From contig NC_134428.1 in the NCBI RefSeq assembly GCF_030867145.1, positions 6,820,001 to 6,884,000 on the forward strand: a stretch of DNA of 64,000 nucleotides, given 5' to 3'. Below the pieces are notes generated by a model. That model was given only the letters and a program-made list of their open reading frames with translations. It had not been told where the DNA came from and did no database searches. This document shows, one piece after another, positions 53,961 to 64,000 of the stretch (positions are counted from its first letter, which is position 1; the number at the start of each line of letters is the position of its first letter). Origin of the DNA: Opisthocomus hoazin. Lineage: Eukaryota; Chordata; Aves; Opisthocomiformes; Opisthocomidae. The position numbers and the translations under genes were made by a program.

Positions 53961-56900
53961 CGGGCTGACGCTCAGCCCTTCCCTCCGTGTTTTAGGAGCT
54001 ACCGCGGGCACGAGGGCCTGCATCTCGTAAGGCTTTACCGGTATAAACCAGCATTTGCTGTAATGTTAAATTCACATCTTCTCTTGAAATGTTCTAAAAG
54101 AGGAAAGGCTTTACATCAAACGTCATTCTTTTTTTTATTCCAAAGACCTCTTCTGAAAGAGCAAGCAGTGAGGCAGTGACCATAGCTGTTCAATGTCTGT
54201 GCAACTATTTTAGAGTCAAGTCCCCTTCTCACAACCAGGGCACAGGCTTCCGCGTTGCTCCAGCTCGTGTCACAAGGATGAAGCTATCGACGAAATACTA
54301 GACACTCGCGCTCCTCTACGTCTCAGCATGATGCCATCGTCCCAGGAAACGAGCCGCAAGCCTCCGCAGGGGGAACGAGCTTCCCACAACGGGATGGAGC
54401 TGCAGCTCAGCACAGCCAAAACATTACTTGCCATGCCTCACCACACAGGATCGATACGAAGGGGACCAAGGCATGCGGAGGCTTGCTCAGGTGCCCTAGG
54501 TGTGTCCCTGCCCAGCCATGTACACAAACATTTGGTCATTAGGCGTGCCTGGCATTTGTTTCCTGAGTCAAAACAAAACCACAAATTATCACATATGTGT
54601 AGATACACCCCAGCCGACATACACACAGCCATACTTCACCGAGTATCACTTCACACCCCTGCAGCACGTTTTACCAGCCGCTGGATGCCAGGCGCCCACA
54701 TGCAGGGGCCCATATCCGATCCCAGTCTCATTTACATCTGTGATGCAACACTAGGCCTGGAGCACATTCTGATCCTCAAAAGGCTTTAACCGCCTCAACT
54801 GGGAACGTGCCTCTCCCAAAGACTTTGTGGAACAAGGCTGGGACTGAAACAAAGAGGATGGATGCTTTTCTGTAAGAAACCTACCCATAGGTAAGATAAC
54901 TTGAACTGAAAAGAATGAGCAAAACAATTACACTTTCAGGTGAGGTGTCCAGCAAAATAATAATATTTTGAGGTCAGATGTTCAGCAGAAGTAAACAGAG
55001 ATAAACTATTACACAACTATGAATAGAAAACTAAATTAGGTATTTAAAAAAATAGGATTAATAGCAATTTGCAGTTCTGTCATTACTCAAGAATGTTTTT
55101 ACTGTCGGATAAGTTTCATAAAATAAACAACATACTATCATGGTATATTCCCAGTAGTTAAAAAATTTATACATTGTTCACAAGTTTGGGACTGTGCTGG
55201 TGTTGGCTGGAGTAGAGTTAATTTTATTCTTAGCAGCTAGTATCAGGCTATATTTTTGGATTTGTGCTGAAAACAGTGTTGATAACACAGGGATATTAGT
55301 GCTGAGCAGCGCTTACACAGAGTCAAGGCCTCTTCTGCCTCTCACCCCGTCCCACCTGTGAGAAGGCTGGGGGGACACAGCAGGGACAGCCGACACAGCC
55401 AACCCGAGGGGTGCCCGATGCCGTACGATGTCAGGCGCAGGCAACAAAACCGGGGCAAGAAGGGGGAAGGGGGGGACGTTTGGAGCGATGGCGTCTGTCT
55501 TCCCCAGCAACGCGTGGCGGGGCCCTGCTCTCCTGGACATGGCTGAACACCCGCCTGCCGACGGGAAGGAGGGAACAAATTCTGCATTTCACTTTGCTTG
55601 TGTGTGCGGCTTTTGCTTTACCCATTAAACTGTCTGCATCTCACCCACAAGCTTGCTCGCTTTTACTCTCTGGATTCTCTCCCCCACCCCACTGTGAGGG
55701 GAGCGAGTGAGGGGCTGTGTGGGGCTTAGTTGCCAGCTGGGGTTAAACCACGGCAGGGACAAAGGACATTTTACTTTCAACTCATTGAACAAATCTTCGA
55801 GGATAGTGTGAGTACACAGATTATATCAAAGGTACACCTGAGTATTTTTAACAGTTCTCATCTTGAAATACTTGTAAAACACAGCAAAAATTCTCAGATT
55901 TCAGAGGAAGCTGTTCAGCCTCTCATCCAATTCTGAAAGTGTAACAGCACCCTAACAAGTGCCAGAGGCTCAGAGGCACTAGCAGAGGCACTACTGTACA
56001 CAAGCAATAAATATTTAAAAAAAGTTACTGTAATTAGTATCAATGCCTCGTTTGCAAGAAGAATAAGAACATTTGTCTGTTTTAAAATTAGTAGAGAAGA
56101 AGAAATTATTTTATGCATGTATTTTTAGCTTGCTGATTAATAATTAATAAATGGCAGATATTTGTGGCGCTAGGGTTCATCTGCTGGCTATTTTAATGAG
56201 AATGCCACACTGGTCCTTGCACAAAGGCTAAGTGGGCAAACGTATACACTTTAAGTTATGGTTAGTTTGCAACACCTTATCTTTTGGCAATAAGCTTCTT
56301 ATGGGAAAAAAAGATTTGCTTTGCTGCAAGAATTAAGTAACTCAACACAGAACTACGGATGGGACAGGAACTGCTCATTAATTGTCATTACTTTCAGACT
56401 GAACTTATTTTTTTAATGGATTACTGATATGCATAACAAGACGTGACAAACATATGCATTAGAATATTGCTGTCTCTTTAAAGATGTTATATAATTCTCT
56501 GCAGTCTGTATATGTAAAATTGGATTTGCATATGCTTAAGCAGGAAACAGATTTTCACTACTTTAAAACCCTTCTGATATGTTGAACTGACAATTTTTTG
56601 ATGAAACTGTCAAATGCTCATGAATAGCTCTGGCTTGTTATGCAAAGCAAAACATAACATCGCTCAAGCCCTTGATACACAGCAGCATTGCACCCTGAGA
56701 AAACCATGGTAGCAGGGGCAAGACTGGATGTAGATACCAGCATTGTTCTAAGACAACTCTCAACCTTGCTGCTGGCTGCAGTCCGTTAGGTAAAGGTAAA
56801 ATGACACCTTAGCCTAACAGCATGCTGTCACTTAGGGTGGACTCTCACCCCGCTCTGTCACTAGCCCCTCTCCCTGAGGGCTCAGCCACCCACGTGCCAA

Positions 56901-57500
56901 GCAGCAAGCCCAGCGTGGCTGACACAGATTTGCTGCACAACTTCGGCCCAGACTTTGGAGGAAACTGTTAAATTGTGAGACAGAGCTGTGTCTGTAGAGA
57001 GCCAAGAAAAGTAAGATTACAAATAGAGGTAGGGCTGTTGAAACGAGGACTATTAATAGCACAAGGATTCCAGAGGAAAAATATCAGTGTGGAAATTTCT
57101 AAAATCCTGAAGTGAGCAAAGACCAGTTATCTTCAGTGGGTTGCCAGTGTCACCCCCATGAGCAGACCCAGTGAATGACAAGCTATTAAAACCGAGGAGG
57201 CAGTGGAGGCCCACCCTGTTCTTGATGCTTGTTTGGCCAGTGGATTTCAGGTGTTTGATCAGGGCGGGGGGACCACACTAACACCTCATACAGTGGCTTG
57301 TTATAAGCTTGCTCTTCTTTATTAGCCAGTAATTGCGTTGTATTTTTAGGCGCTATCTACCTTACTCGGGGAATTTCTTTATACGCAGCTAATGATGCCC
57401 AAAGCAATGCAGAGGACAGCAGGGAGAGGTCAGACGCTTCTGCTGAACCAGGCAAAGAGCAGACGTCTTCCCAGGCCCGACGTTTCACTCCTCTTCGGGC
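53961..57500. other. Intergenic region between divergent NDE1 and MARF1
   Basis: Apart from the solo LTR at 55,193-55,755 I recognise no gene or repeat. The part from 55,900 to 56,700 is AT-rich. The order of the flanking promoters makes this the shared upstream region of both genes. Confidence 0.6.
55193..55755 (+). mobile_element. Solo LTR of an avian endogenous retrovirus
   Basis: A 563-bp element beginning TGTGCTGGTGTTGGCTGG and ending GGGTTAAACCACGGCA. These are ends I know from a common avian LTR family with 5-bp duplications, of ERVL type by recollection. It has an ATTAAA signal at 55,624 and a CCCCCACCCCACTGTGAGGG-type 3' part. It is flanked on both sides by GGGAC (55,188-55,192 and 55,756-55,760), a perfect 5-bp target-site duplication. 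No internal viral sequence is present, so it is a solo LTR left by LTR-LTR recombination. Confidence 0.88.
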
Positions 57501-57671
57501 TTAGGACCACCTGCTGTCTCCAAGGGAGCGGCCTGGCCCCGCAGGCCGGCGCCCGGCGGGAGGCGCGGGGTCCCAGCGCTCGGGGCGCGGGGCCGCTTCG
57601 CGGGTGTCCGTCAGCGGGGCCTCCCTCCTCCCCTCGGAGCGGCCCCGGGCACCCCCCGCCAGGCGCAGGCG

Positions 57672-57840
57672 CCCCGCAGCGCCTCTGCCCCGCGCCGGGC
57701 ATCACCCCGCCCCGCAGCACCTCTGCTCCGCAGCGACTCTGCCCCGGCCGGGCGCCGCCCCGCCCCGCCCCGCCCCGCCCCGCTGCGCCACTGCCCCGGG
57801 CCGGGCACCGCCCCGCCCCGCAGCCCCGCCCCGCCCCGGC
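57672..57840 (+). repeat. GC-box tandem repeat in the MARF1 promoter
   Basis: Imperfect repeats of a unit like CCCCGCAGCGCCTCTGCCCC, then a GCCGGGC core and ATCACCCCG or CACCGCCCCG, seen starting near 57,672, 57,710 and 57,778, with a (CCCCG)n run at about 57,757-57,782. Confidence 0.7.
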
Positions 57841-57944
57841 GGGAGCCCCGCGCAGGTTCAAAGCCGCCGCTCCCGGCCCCGCCCAGCCCGGCCTGCCGCG
57901 CGCCGGGGAGGAGAGAGGGGGTGTTACGACAGCCGCCTTTGCGG

Positions 57945-58050
57945 CAGTGGACTGGTTTCCGGCGCTCGGCGTCGCTTGACGGCAGAAGGAGCAGAGAGGG
58001 AGGACAACAAAGGGGTATGAGGGGCAGCGGCGGCGCCGGGGGCGGCTCAG
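57945..58050 (+). other. MARF1: MARF1 noncoding first exon (inferred)
   Basis: Ends at GGCGGCTCAG followed by gtgagcg, a consensus donor. The start is not visible and is approximate. It contains an ATG at 58,017; joined to the next exon this opens a short frame that stops before the main start codon. Confidence 0.5.
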
Positions 58051-59373
58051 GTGAGCGTGGCGGGCGGGGGCAGAGCGGAGCCGAGCCGGGCCGGGCCTGG
58101 CCTGCCGCCCCCTCCCCCCGGGTAGCCTCCACGGCACCGGGGTGGCCCCGGGCGGGGACGGGGCCCGCTCCCCTCGCGGACAGCAATACAGCCCCGGGTG
58201 GAGCCGCACCGCGGCCTGGTCCGGGCCCTGCGCCGCCGCCCCGCGGGCGGGGGGAGCGGCCGTTTGCCCGGCAGTGCCTCGGGGCGCGCTGGGGCCGCTT
58301 GTCGGGGGCGGGCGAGGGGCCGGGCCCCGCCGTCGCGCCTCGGGCTGCGGGCCAGGCCGAGCTGGAAGCGCCCGGGGAGCTGCAGGCCGCAGAGGGCAAA
58401 GCGCGGACATACGCAGTTAATGGAACTTTCCGGTTTTTTTTCAGTTACCGTTTTAATTCCTAAACGAATTGGTGCTGCCAGACGTTTTTAAAAGTAACAT
58501 GGAGTTGTGGAGCTTGATGAAGTTCCTAGTTTATACAGCATAACTTGGGGGTAATTAGGGTTCATGTGAATAAGCATTTCTGCTTTAAAAGTAGTAAAAC
58601 TGTTGTGGCTAAAAATAACGCTACTGCAAATGTAATGCTATGGGATGTACTCCACGGTTTATTGCGTTTAGTGCTAAATGCAAAAAAACCTGAAGGAGTG
58701 TAGTCTAATGAATGCAGTACATAGTTGGAGGGTAAGAAGGCTTCATTGCTAATCATAATTTTTATGGTACAGTGTGGCTGGGACTTAAACGTATTGCTTC
58801 TTTGTGGTTCTGTAAAGTTAAATTGATGCAGTGTGCTGTGGGGCAGCTTGAGAATTAGCAGAAGTATTTTTACATAATTTTAATAACCGAAAGCTCTGTT
58901 TAAATACGCACTGCTGTGTTCTTAATGCAGGTATATATAGTTTTGCTAGCCAATGGAAAAACAGTGAATATGCAGTTTAATTCTTTCAGCTGAGTTCAGT
59001 TGCATCTATTTTGTATTTACTGATGAGGTGTTCTTGAAAACCTAACTCCTGGCTTCTCTTTCCAGGAGAATGCACTGAAAGGTTCAGGGAATTATTTCAT
59101 GTCAGCAGCAGTGCATTTCTGGGACTCTGTAGCTAATGCCAGGGACTTAAAACAGTATTTTCCTCAGACTGCCTCACCTGTGATGCAGGTCGTGAGAGCT
59201 ATTCCTGTACTAAACAGGAATACTCAAGGCCATGTCCTATGTGCATAATTAAACTTCACGTGAGTAATGCAGATTCAGGGATCTAGCAGGAGTGGAATTC
59301 ATAAGACCCACCACGTTTTTACTCTGTCTTACCTTAAAGGTTATTTAAAGCATGCATTTTTTGTCTCTTTAGC
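58051..59373 (+). other. MARF1: MARF1 first intron (inferred), no features
   Basis: A 1.3-kb intron whose 5' part is still CpG-rich. No repeat or gene was recognised. Confidence 0.55.
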
Positions 59374-59375
59374 AG

Positions 59376-59433
59376 GTGGGAAGAATGAAAGGAAGTGGGA
59401 ATGAAAGAATGCTGAACCTTTTTGTGTGGCTGT
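59376..59433 (+). other. MARF1: MARF1 5' UTR in exon 2 with an overlapping upstream ORF
   Basis: An ATG at 59,385 opens a 28-codon frame that ends at TAG 59,469-59,471, beyond and out of frame with the MARF1 start at 59,434/59,437. The acceptor is a NAGNAG type (tttagcag), so three bases of UTR may vary. Confidence 0.6.
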
Positions 59434-59436
59434 ATG

Positions 59437-59580
59437 ATGGAAGGAAAGAAGACAGAGAACCTCTGCAATAGATCATTCAGATGGCTTCAGCGAGAAGAGA
59501 ATGATGCTAAACCATGGCTCTGGAAACTTTCTGATTGCTTTTCTGCTGCTGAAAAGTCTTTGCCTTGCAGTGTGAAAAGG
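59437..59580 (+). CDS. MARF1: MARF1 first coding exon
   Basis: 144 coding nt ending at donor gtaatt in phase 0. It reads [20 protein letters not shown], then [20 protein letters not shown] and SLPCSVKR. The start was chosen to match human MEGNGTENS; ATG at 59,434 is equally possible. The exon begins near 59,374-59,376 after a tandem TAGCAG acceptor. Confidence 0.9.
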
Positions 59581-62500
59581 GTAATTTATTGCTTTACTAA
59601 AAAGCACAGTTGATATCTGATATAGAGCAGTATAACTAACTGTAGTGTTATTGCTGACTAAAGGGGGTAAGTGGGGAGGGGAGAGAGAGGAGACAGCAGT
59701 TACCAATGCTAAGTACAAAAGCTACATGGAAATTTAAGGTCTTTAGTTGTGTTCACAGCTCTGTCATCAATGTTGGTGAAAGCAGGCAAGTTGATTTGCT
59801 TGGCAGGCTTTACTTGCTACAGCTGTGTTTGACATAATACAACTGACTGCTTAAAACGTGTGTAAAGCAGCTGCTTGGAAGCTCTGTGAATTTTTTGCTG
59901 AAGAGTGGAGTAGGGAAGTAGTCTTCAAGCTTCCAGATTTTTATCAACTTAGTTTGGAGGCAAACTTACAATTTTTTTAGTTATTATGTAGTAGTTATAG
60001 CAGCTGTGGATACTGTTCTTTGTGAAGATCTAATTTTTCCTTGTTTCCAGTCCTTTAAATATTCACATTCTGTAACTGTGTATGATTCTATACATTAAGA
60101 TGCGAAGTGCCAAGGAATAGTACAACACAATGACTTACTTGAGGAAGCAAGCTCCAGCTGTTAAGTAACACTCTTTAGTGCATGTTCAGTCTGTCTTTCA
60201 GTAAAAGACATGGGGGAGGCAGATAAGCATGTATCCTGTTGTATTGCAATTCTTGTCAGGGGTTAGGAAAGGAGCTGCCCTAAATTCTGGAATTTAACAT
60301 ATAAACCAGTTCCAGGCAGGTTTTTGGCAGAGAGCATCTTCAATTTGTAAGATGTGGCATCAGGTAGAGAGGAATGATTTTGAAGTTGGGTAATAAGTTG
60401 TTCATTACTGTGTAGTAGGAAATGTATGAAATTCAATTTGGAAAGTAAAAGTTATTCCAAAGTACTGGCTTCAACCTCTGGAGTGGTGAGTTGTATGCAG
60501 GTTAGCTCTACTGGCCTTGCCTGTTCTGGTGTGTCTTTAAAAAAATGTATATCTGTCTGTGCCTTTATGGCTGTACATCTTTATCTTACATCGGAATAGG
60601 CAAAAAGCACTTATATAGTTGTAAAAATTTAATTTTCCCTGTTGTCTGTTAGAAATTATATCAAGCAGGTAAACTAATTTTTTACAGTCTTAGCCAGTGG
60701 GGTCCTGGAGTGCATTCAGAGGAGTGTGGCCAGCGGGTTGAGGGAGGTTCTCTTTCCCCTCTGCTCTACCCTGATGAGACCCCATCTGGAGTACTGTGTC
60801 CAGTTTCTGGGCTCCCCAGTTCAAGAAAGATGAGGAGCTACTGGAGAGAGTCCAGCGGAGGGCTACGAGGACGGTGAGGGGACTGGAGCATCTCTCCTAC
60901 AAGGAAAGGCTGAGGGAGCTGGGCTTGTTCAGCCTGGAGAAGAGAAGGCTGAGAGGGGACCTTAGAAATGCCTATAAATATCTTAAGGGTGGGTGTCAGG
61001 AGGACGGGGCCAGACTCTTTTCAGTGGTGCCCAGTGACAGGACAAGGGGTAATGGGCACAAACTGAAGCAGAGGAAGTTCCGTCTGAACATGAGGAAGAA
61101 TTTCTTCCCTCTGAGGGTGATGGAGCCCTGGCCCAGGCTGCCCGGGGAGGTTGTGGAGTCTCCTTCTCTGGAGATATTCCAGACCTGCCTGGACAAGGTC
61201 CTGTGCAGCCTGCTGTAGGTGACCCTGCTTCGGCAGGAGGGTTGGACTAGATGACCCACAGAGGTCCCTTCCTACCCCGAACATTCTGTGATTACTTATA
61301 AAACTTTAATACAATTTTCAAGTCTGTATTCAAAGATGATTACTCATGTACCTCCAAACTGTGGAGTTTTTTTACTTTACATGGCATGCTTCTATGCTTG
61401 CTCTTAAAATTTTTTTTTTTTCTTTCTTTGTAGTTGCAGAGTATCTCTCAGCCTTAGCCTAGCAGTTTTCTGCTTTTCAAGTTCTGTTTTACAGACTGAT
61501 TGCTATTTGGTTTAAAGCTTTTTTTGGTTTTGTTGCTTCCAAAATCCACTGATAGCAATATACCTTAGACTGGCATGCAACTCACAAGTTTCTTTTAGTA
61601 TTTTACATGCTCACACAATGAGGTAATAGTAATCATAAATATAACACTTTTCGAAATTTATCATCAAAATTGTAAAATATGCTTGTTTAAAATTGTTCGT
61701 TTATTTATATATCTGAATGTAACTGGGCTTTCATTTTCCAGAAGGATTACATGGAGAACAAGAAAGCTGCTGCGGAATTGAAGAACGCTTCATCTCCTCA
61801 TAATGCTGGCTCTAAACTGTTTCCAGCAGTACCACTTCCTGATGTTCATCCTCTTCAGCAACAGCAAATACAGCTTTCACCTGGCCCGAAAGTAAGCTGC
61901 TGTGCTCATGGTTCTGACTCTCCTTGTGCTCCACAAATGCATTGTGGTGGTGGTGGTGGTGGTGGTGGTAACTTGATTCACCCTGGCACAGTATTAGACT
62001 CAAAAAGCACTGGGACGATTACTTGTCAAGTAGGGTCAGGATTTGCTTATCAATCTGCATCTTCACTGAAGAACTCTCCAGCTAGAAGCAATTTGGCAGG
62101 CATTGCAAGCGAGTTCCCTGGCATGTGCGTAGAAAACAGTGTGTCTTCCTGTCAACATCTGCCCTGTTGTGGAAAACTCCATTTCCAGTCCTGTCATGGT
62201 AACGTGCACAAACTGCATCAGTTTCCAGCGCTTCAGAGCTGCACCTCTTCTGGCTATTTTCCATGTTCTGAATTCACAAGTGGGGCTACAGGCCACTTGG
62301 ATGAGCATGTTGCACAGTCGGAGCTAACGTCACGTGTGTGCGCCAACCCTTTACACCTAAATGTGACACCTTCAGTTTGTTTAAAGGGCTCTCACTACTG
62401 CAGTGACTGCTTGAGCAAGGTTTGTACACATCACGTTTCTCATTCATTAAGCGTGGTTACTGTTGAAATGATGTTACTTGAGCAAAACACCAGATTCCAT

Positions 62501-63617
62501 GGATTGCGTCTTGCATCCTCCTAGTTGATGATGCACAGTCCAAATGTATAAGATGTCCTTTTTGAAGATTATCTCTTTTCTGAGGTAACATTCAGTTCCA
62601 TAAGAAGACAAGAGAGGTTATCACAATGTTTGGCTTTCGGGGGATGTGTAATGCTCTCAAGCAGAACTTTTGTCTGGATTTTAGAGACAATTATCTCTTC
62701 TTGACAGCTCCAAGTAAAATGTTCCATCTAATGACTCTGAGAAAAGGCTAACAGCAGTTTAACATGTACCCTTAGGCAGCTGGTCAATAAACATCCATTT
62801 GTAAGGCAGGTGAAATGTCTGATGCTGTAAGGATGTTCTAGTTTTGATTTGGTTATAGGTCTTAGTTCAGTCTTCCAAAATTTGTAATTTATACTTCAAT
62901 ACCTGTTTGGTACACTTTAGAGCTGATTAAAACTGTGATTGAATTTTAATAGGAATTTGTGAAATAATATGCTCAACTTTGCAAGTTGTGTTGCTTAAAC
63001 TTCCAAATTTAAGTTTCTAGTATAAAAGTGAAATATCGTCATTTCAGTACACTAAATGGTGAATTCAGTATGTTTGGAATTATGACCAATGTTTCTGGTC
63101 GGAGGGAGGTGGTTCAACCTTGTTCTCTTTAATTGTGCTGATTTCACATGCTAGGTAGTTTTTTTTTCTTTAATACATATCAGTACTTCTTAAAGATGGT
63201 GTGTCTTGATGTGCAGAATTTAATAAATCTTTCCTTGTGTTTGGAAGTCTAGAGCTAAGTATGCTAGGAAGGACTCTAGGAGAGAAGCTTCCTTCGTGCA
63301 GTGATACTGTTGTTAATTAACTTTGTAGAGTATATCTGAACTTGCATTTGTTGCAGAAGAGGCACTATTTCTAGCATGGAATAGTATGTGTTAATATATT
63401 GTGTACTAAATGAACATGTATTTTGCAAAATTGTCCCCACAGCCAACCAGAAACAGCCTAGTTGATGCTGCTAAAATCTGGCCAAATATTGCTCCTCCAA
63501 GTGCACAGACTGCACCTGTTCCTATCCCAATATGCAACGGCTGTGGAACCAAAGGAACAGGAAGCGAGCAGAGTTTGCTACTGGCAAGCACCCTTGGCAA
63601 ATCACCACAGAAATATG
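59437..63617 (+). CDS. MARF1: Meiosis regulator and mRNA stability factor 1, 5' part (3' partial)
   Basis: MARF1 (KIAA0430, limkain-b1) is an RNA-binding endoribonuclease with an NYN domain, RRMs and LOTUS/OST-HTH repeats that controls mRNA stability, notably in oocyte meiosis. Three coding exons in the window (59,437-59,580; 61,742-62,419; 63,443-63,617) give 332 codons plus one base, covering only the N-terminal region before the NYN domain. Identity rests on conserved blocks: [70 protein letters not shown], and [10 protein letters not shown]. The many Cys and His residues suggest metal binding, which is an inference. A second ATG lies one codon upstream (59,434). The gene is divergent from NDE1. 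Confidence 0.95.
59581..61741 (+). other. MARF1: MARF1 intron with CR1
   Basis: A 2.2-kb intron holding a CR1 fragment at 60,696-61,294. The rest is AT-rich with no recognised feature. Confidence 0.7.
60696..61294 (+). mobile_element. CR1 LINE 3' fragment, copy D
   Basis: A plus-strand, 5'-truncated CR1 of about 600 bp. It keeps the last 140 codons of ORF2 (from [20 protein letters not shown] to DKVLCSLL-stop) and the 3' end CCGAACATTCTGTGATT. It is in the sense of MARF1. Confidence 0.92.
61742..62419 (+). CDS. MARF1: MARF1 second coding exon
   Basis: 678 nt (226 codons), phase 0 at both ends, acceptor ttccag, donor gtttgt. It starts [14 protein letters not shown] and ends HYCSDCLSK. It contains Gln-rich (QQQQIQL) and poly-Gly segments and the Cys/His-rich block [20 protein letters not shown]. 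Confidence 0.95.
61946..61969 (+). repeat. MARF1: (GGT)8 microsatellite encoding poly-Gly in MARF1
   Basis: Eight perfect GGT codons follow MHC. The human protein has an interrupted Gly run at the same place, so the run is conserved as a feature but probably varies in length. Confidence 0.92.
62420..63442 (+). other. MARF1: MARF1 intron, no features
   Basis: A 1.0-kb AT-rich intron. The coding frame of the preceding exon stays open for 34 more codons past the donor to a stop at 62,522, but this lacks similarity to MARF1. Confidence 0.65.
63443..63617 (+). CDS. MARF1: MARF1 third coding exon
   Basis: 175 nt, acceptor ccacag, donor gtaaac, ending after the first base of a codon. It reads [20 protein letters not shown], then [20 protein letters not shown] and ends SPQKY. 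It joins CLSK to PTRNS as in human CLNK-PARNS. Confidence 0.95.
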
Positions 63618-64000
63618 GTAAACCACATTTATCTGAAACTTGCACTTAGTGGATGTCCTCCTTAAACACTGTTGCACGTCAAGAGTTCCCTTAAATTGCA
63701 CTGTTCTCTGGAAACTTATATAGAGTCGTAGAAGACTAAACAGTAGAAAAATACCTTCTTTCCATTTTGCATAGTTGTAACTTGGATTTACCTGTTTTGA
63801 CTACCTAGTGAACTTACTGTACTGTTTGCATAGTTTTGATTTTTTTACTGCTGTATTTTTAACCATTTTAACAACAAGAAAAAGAAATTCTGAGGACTTG
63901 GAAGCTATTGTGTTCTGGTGGTATATAAAGACATTATCTTCAGCCATACTTTGAAGAGCATTTTCTTAGTCTGTAGTGTCTGTTGTCACTTCATGTGCAG
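63618..64000 (+). other. MARF1: MARF1 intron, cut by the window end
   Basis: AT-rich intron start. The next exon, which should lead toward the NYN domain, is not reached. Confidence 0.65.

Larger units (their letters stand above)
57500..58420. promoter_or_regulatory. MARF1: CpG-island promoter of MARF1
   Basis: About 900 bp of CpG-rich sequence with many GC boxes (CCCCGCCCC runs), no TATA box, and a strong plus-strand donor at 58,050/58,051. The long open frames on both strands (195-326 codons) are compositional artefacts. Confidence 0.8.

Noticed and set aside
52975-54179. Open frames of 341-351 codons on the plus strand and up to 181 on the minus strand
   Set aside because: They lie in a CpG island and translate to Pro/Arg/Ala/Gly-rich low-complexity sequence in several frames at once, as expected from base composition.
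57392-58463. Open frames of 195-326 codons on both strands
   Set aside because: Same reason: MARF1 CpG island, no domain, overlapping frames on both strands.
62420-62524. Extension of the MARF1 second coding exon to a stop at 62,522
   Set aside because: The donor at 62,420 restores the known CLNK-PARNS type junction with the next exon, while the read-through has no similarity to MARF1.

Overview
The window is vertebrate genomic DNA, almost certainly from a bird. The evidence is compact introns, several CR1 LINE copies with the 3' end typical of avian CR1, two avian-type retroviral LTRs, and the gene order MYH11 - NDE1 - MARF1, which is also the order at human 16p13.11. The species cannot be fixed from the sequence. 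The coding content is three conserved genes, all split into exons. Most long open frames elsewhere are shadows, CR1 remnants or CpG-island artefacts.

Region 1 (about 1-29,650, + strand) is MYH11, smooth muscle myosin heavy chain, entering mid-gene. I can place 35 constitutive coding exons, which together give 5,199 nt (1,732 residues plus stop), in frame from the GKFIRINFD block of the motor head to the SM1 tail ending NGTKASE. A 32-nt alternative exon at 26,003-26,034 carries its own stop and gives a short SM2-type tail. The exons before residue ~241, including the SM-A/SM-B loop-1 exon, lie upstream of the window.

Region 2 (about 32,070-53,625, - strand) is NDE1, the LIS1/dynein adaptor, lying tail to tail with MYH11. 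Eight coding exons sum to 1,029 nt (342 aa), and a candidate noncoding first exon lies in a CpG island at 53.1-53.95 kb. Its introns hold CR1 copies (34.1-35.8 kb and 39.5-41.65 kb) and an ERV 5' LTR with a tRNA-Ser-like primer site (48.4-49.3 kb). A segment of CR1 plus unique flank downstream of NDE1 (30.5-31.8 kb) is repeated in the last NDE1 intron (34.1-35.4 kb).

Region 3 (about 57,500-64,000, + strand) is the 5' end of MARF1 (KIAA0430), head to head with NDE1 across about 4.3 kb that contains a solo LTR with a perfect 5-bp target-site duplication. It shows a CpG-island promoter, a noncoding first exon with upstream ATGs, and three coding exons (332 codons plus one base) covering the Cys/His-rich N-terminus. 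The NYN, RRM and LOTUS parts lie beyond the window.

The three genes are not an operon or a pathway. The layout is conserved synteny: a convergent MYH11/NDE1 pair and a divergent NDE1/MARF1 pair. I found no previously undescribed gene system. The most unusual items are the CR1-associated duplication, the short avian SM2 tail exon, and the LTRs placed near the NDE1/MARF1 promoters.
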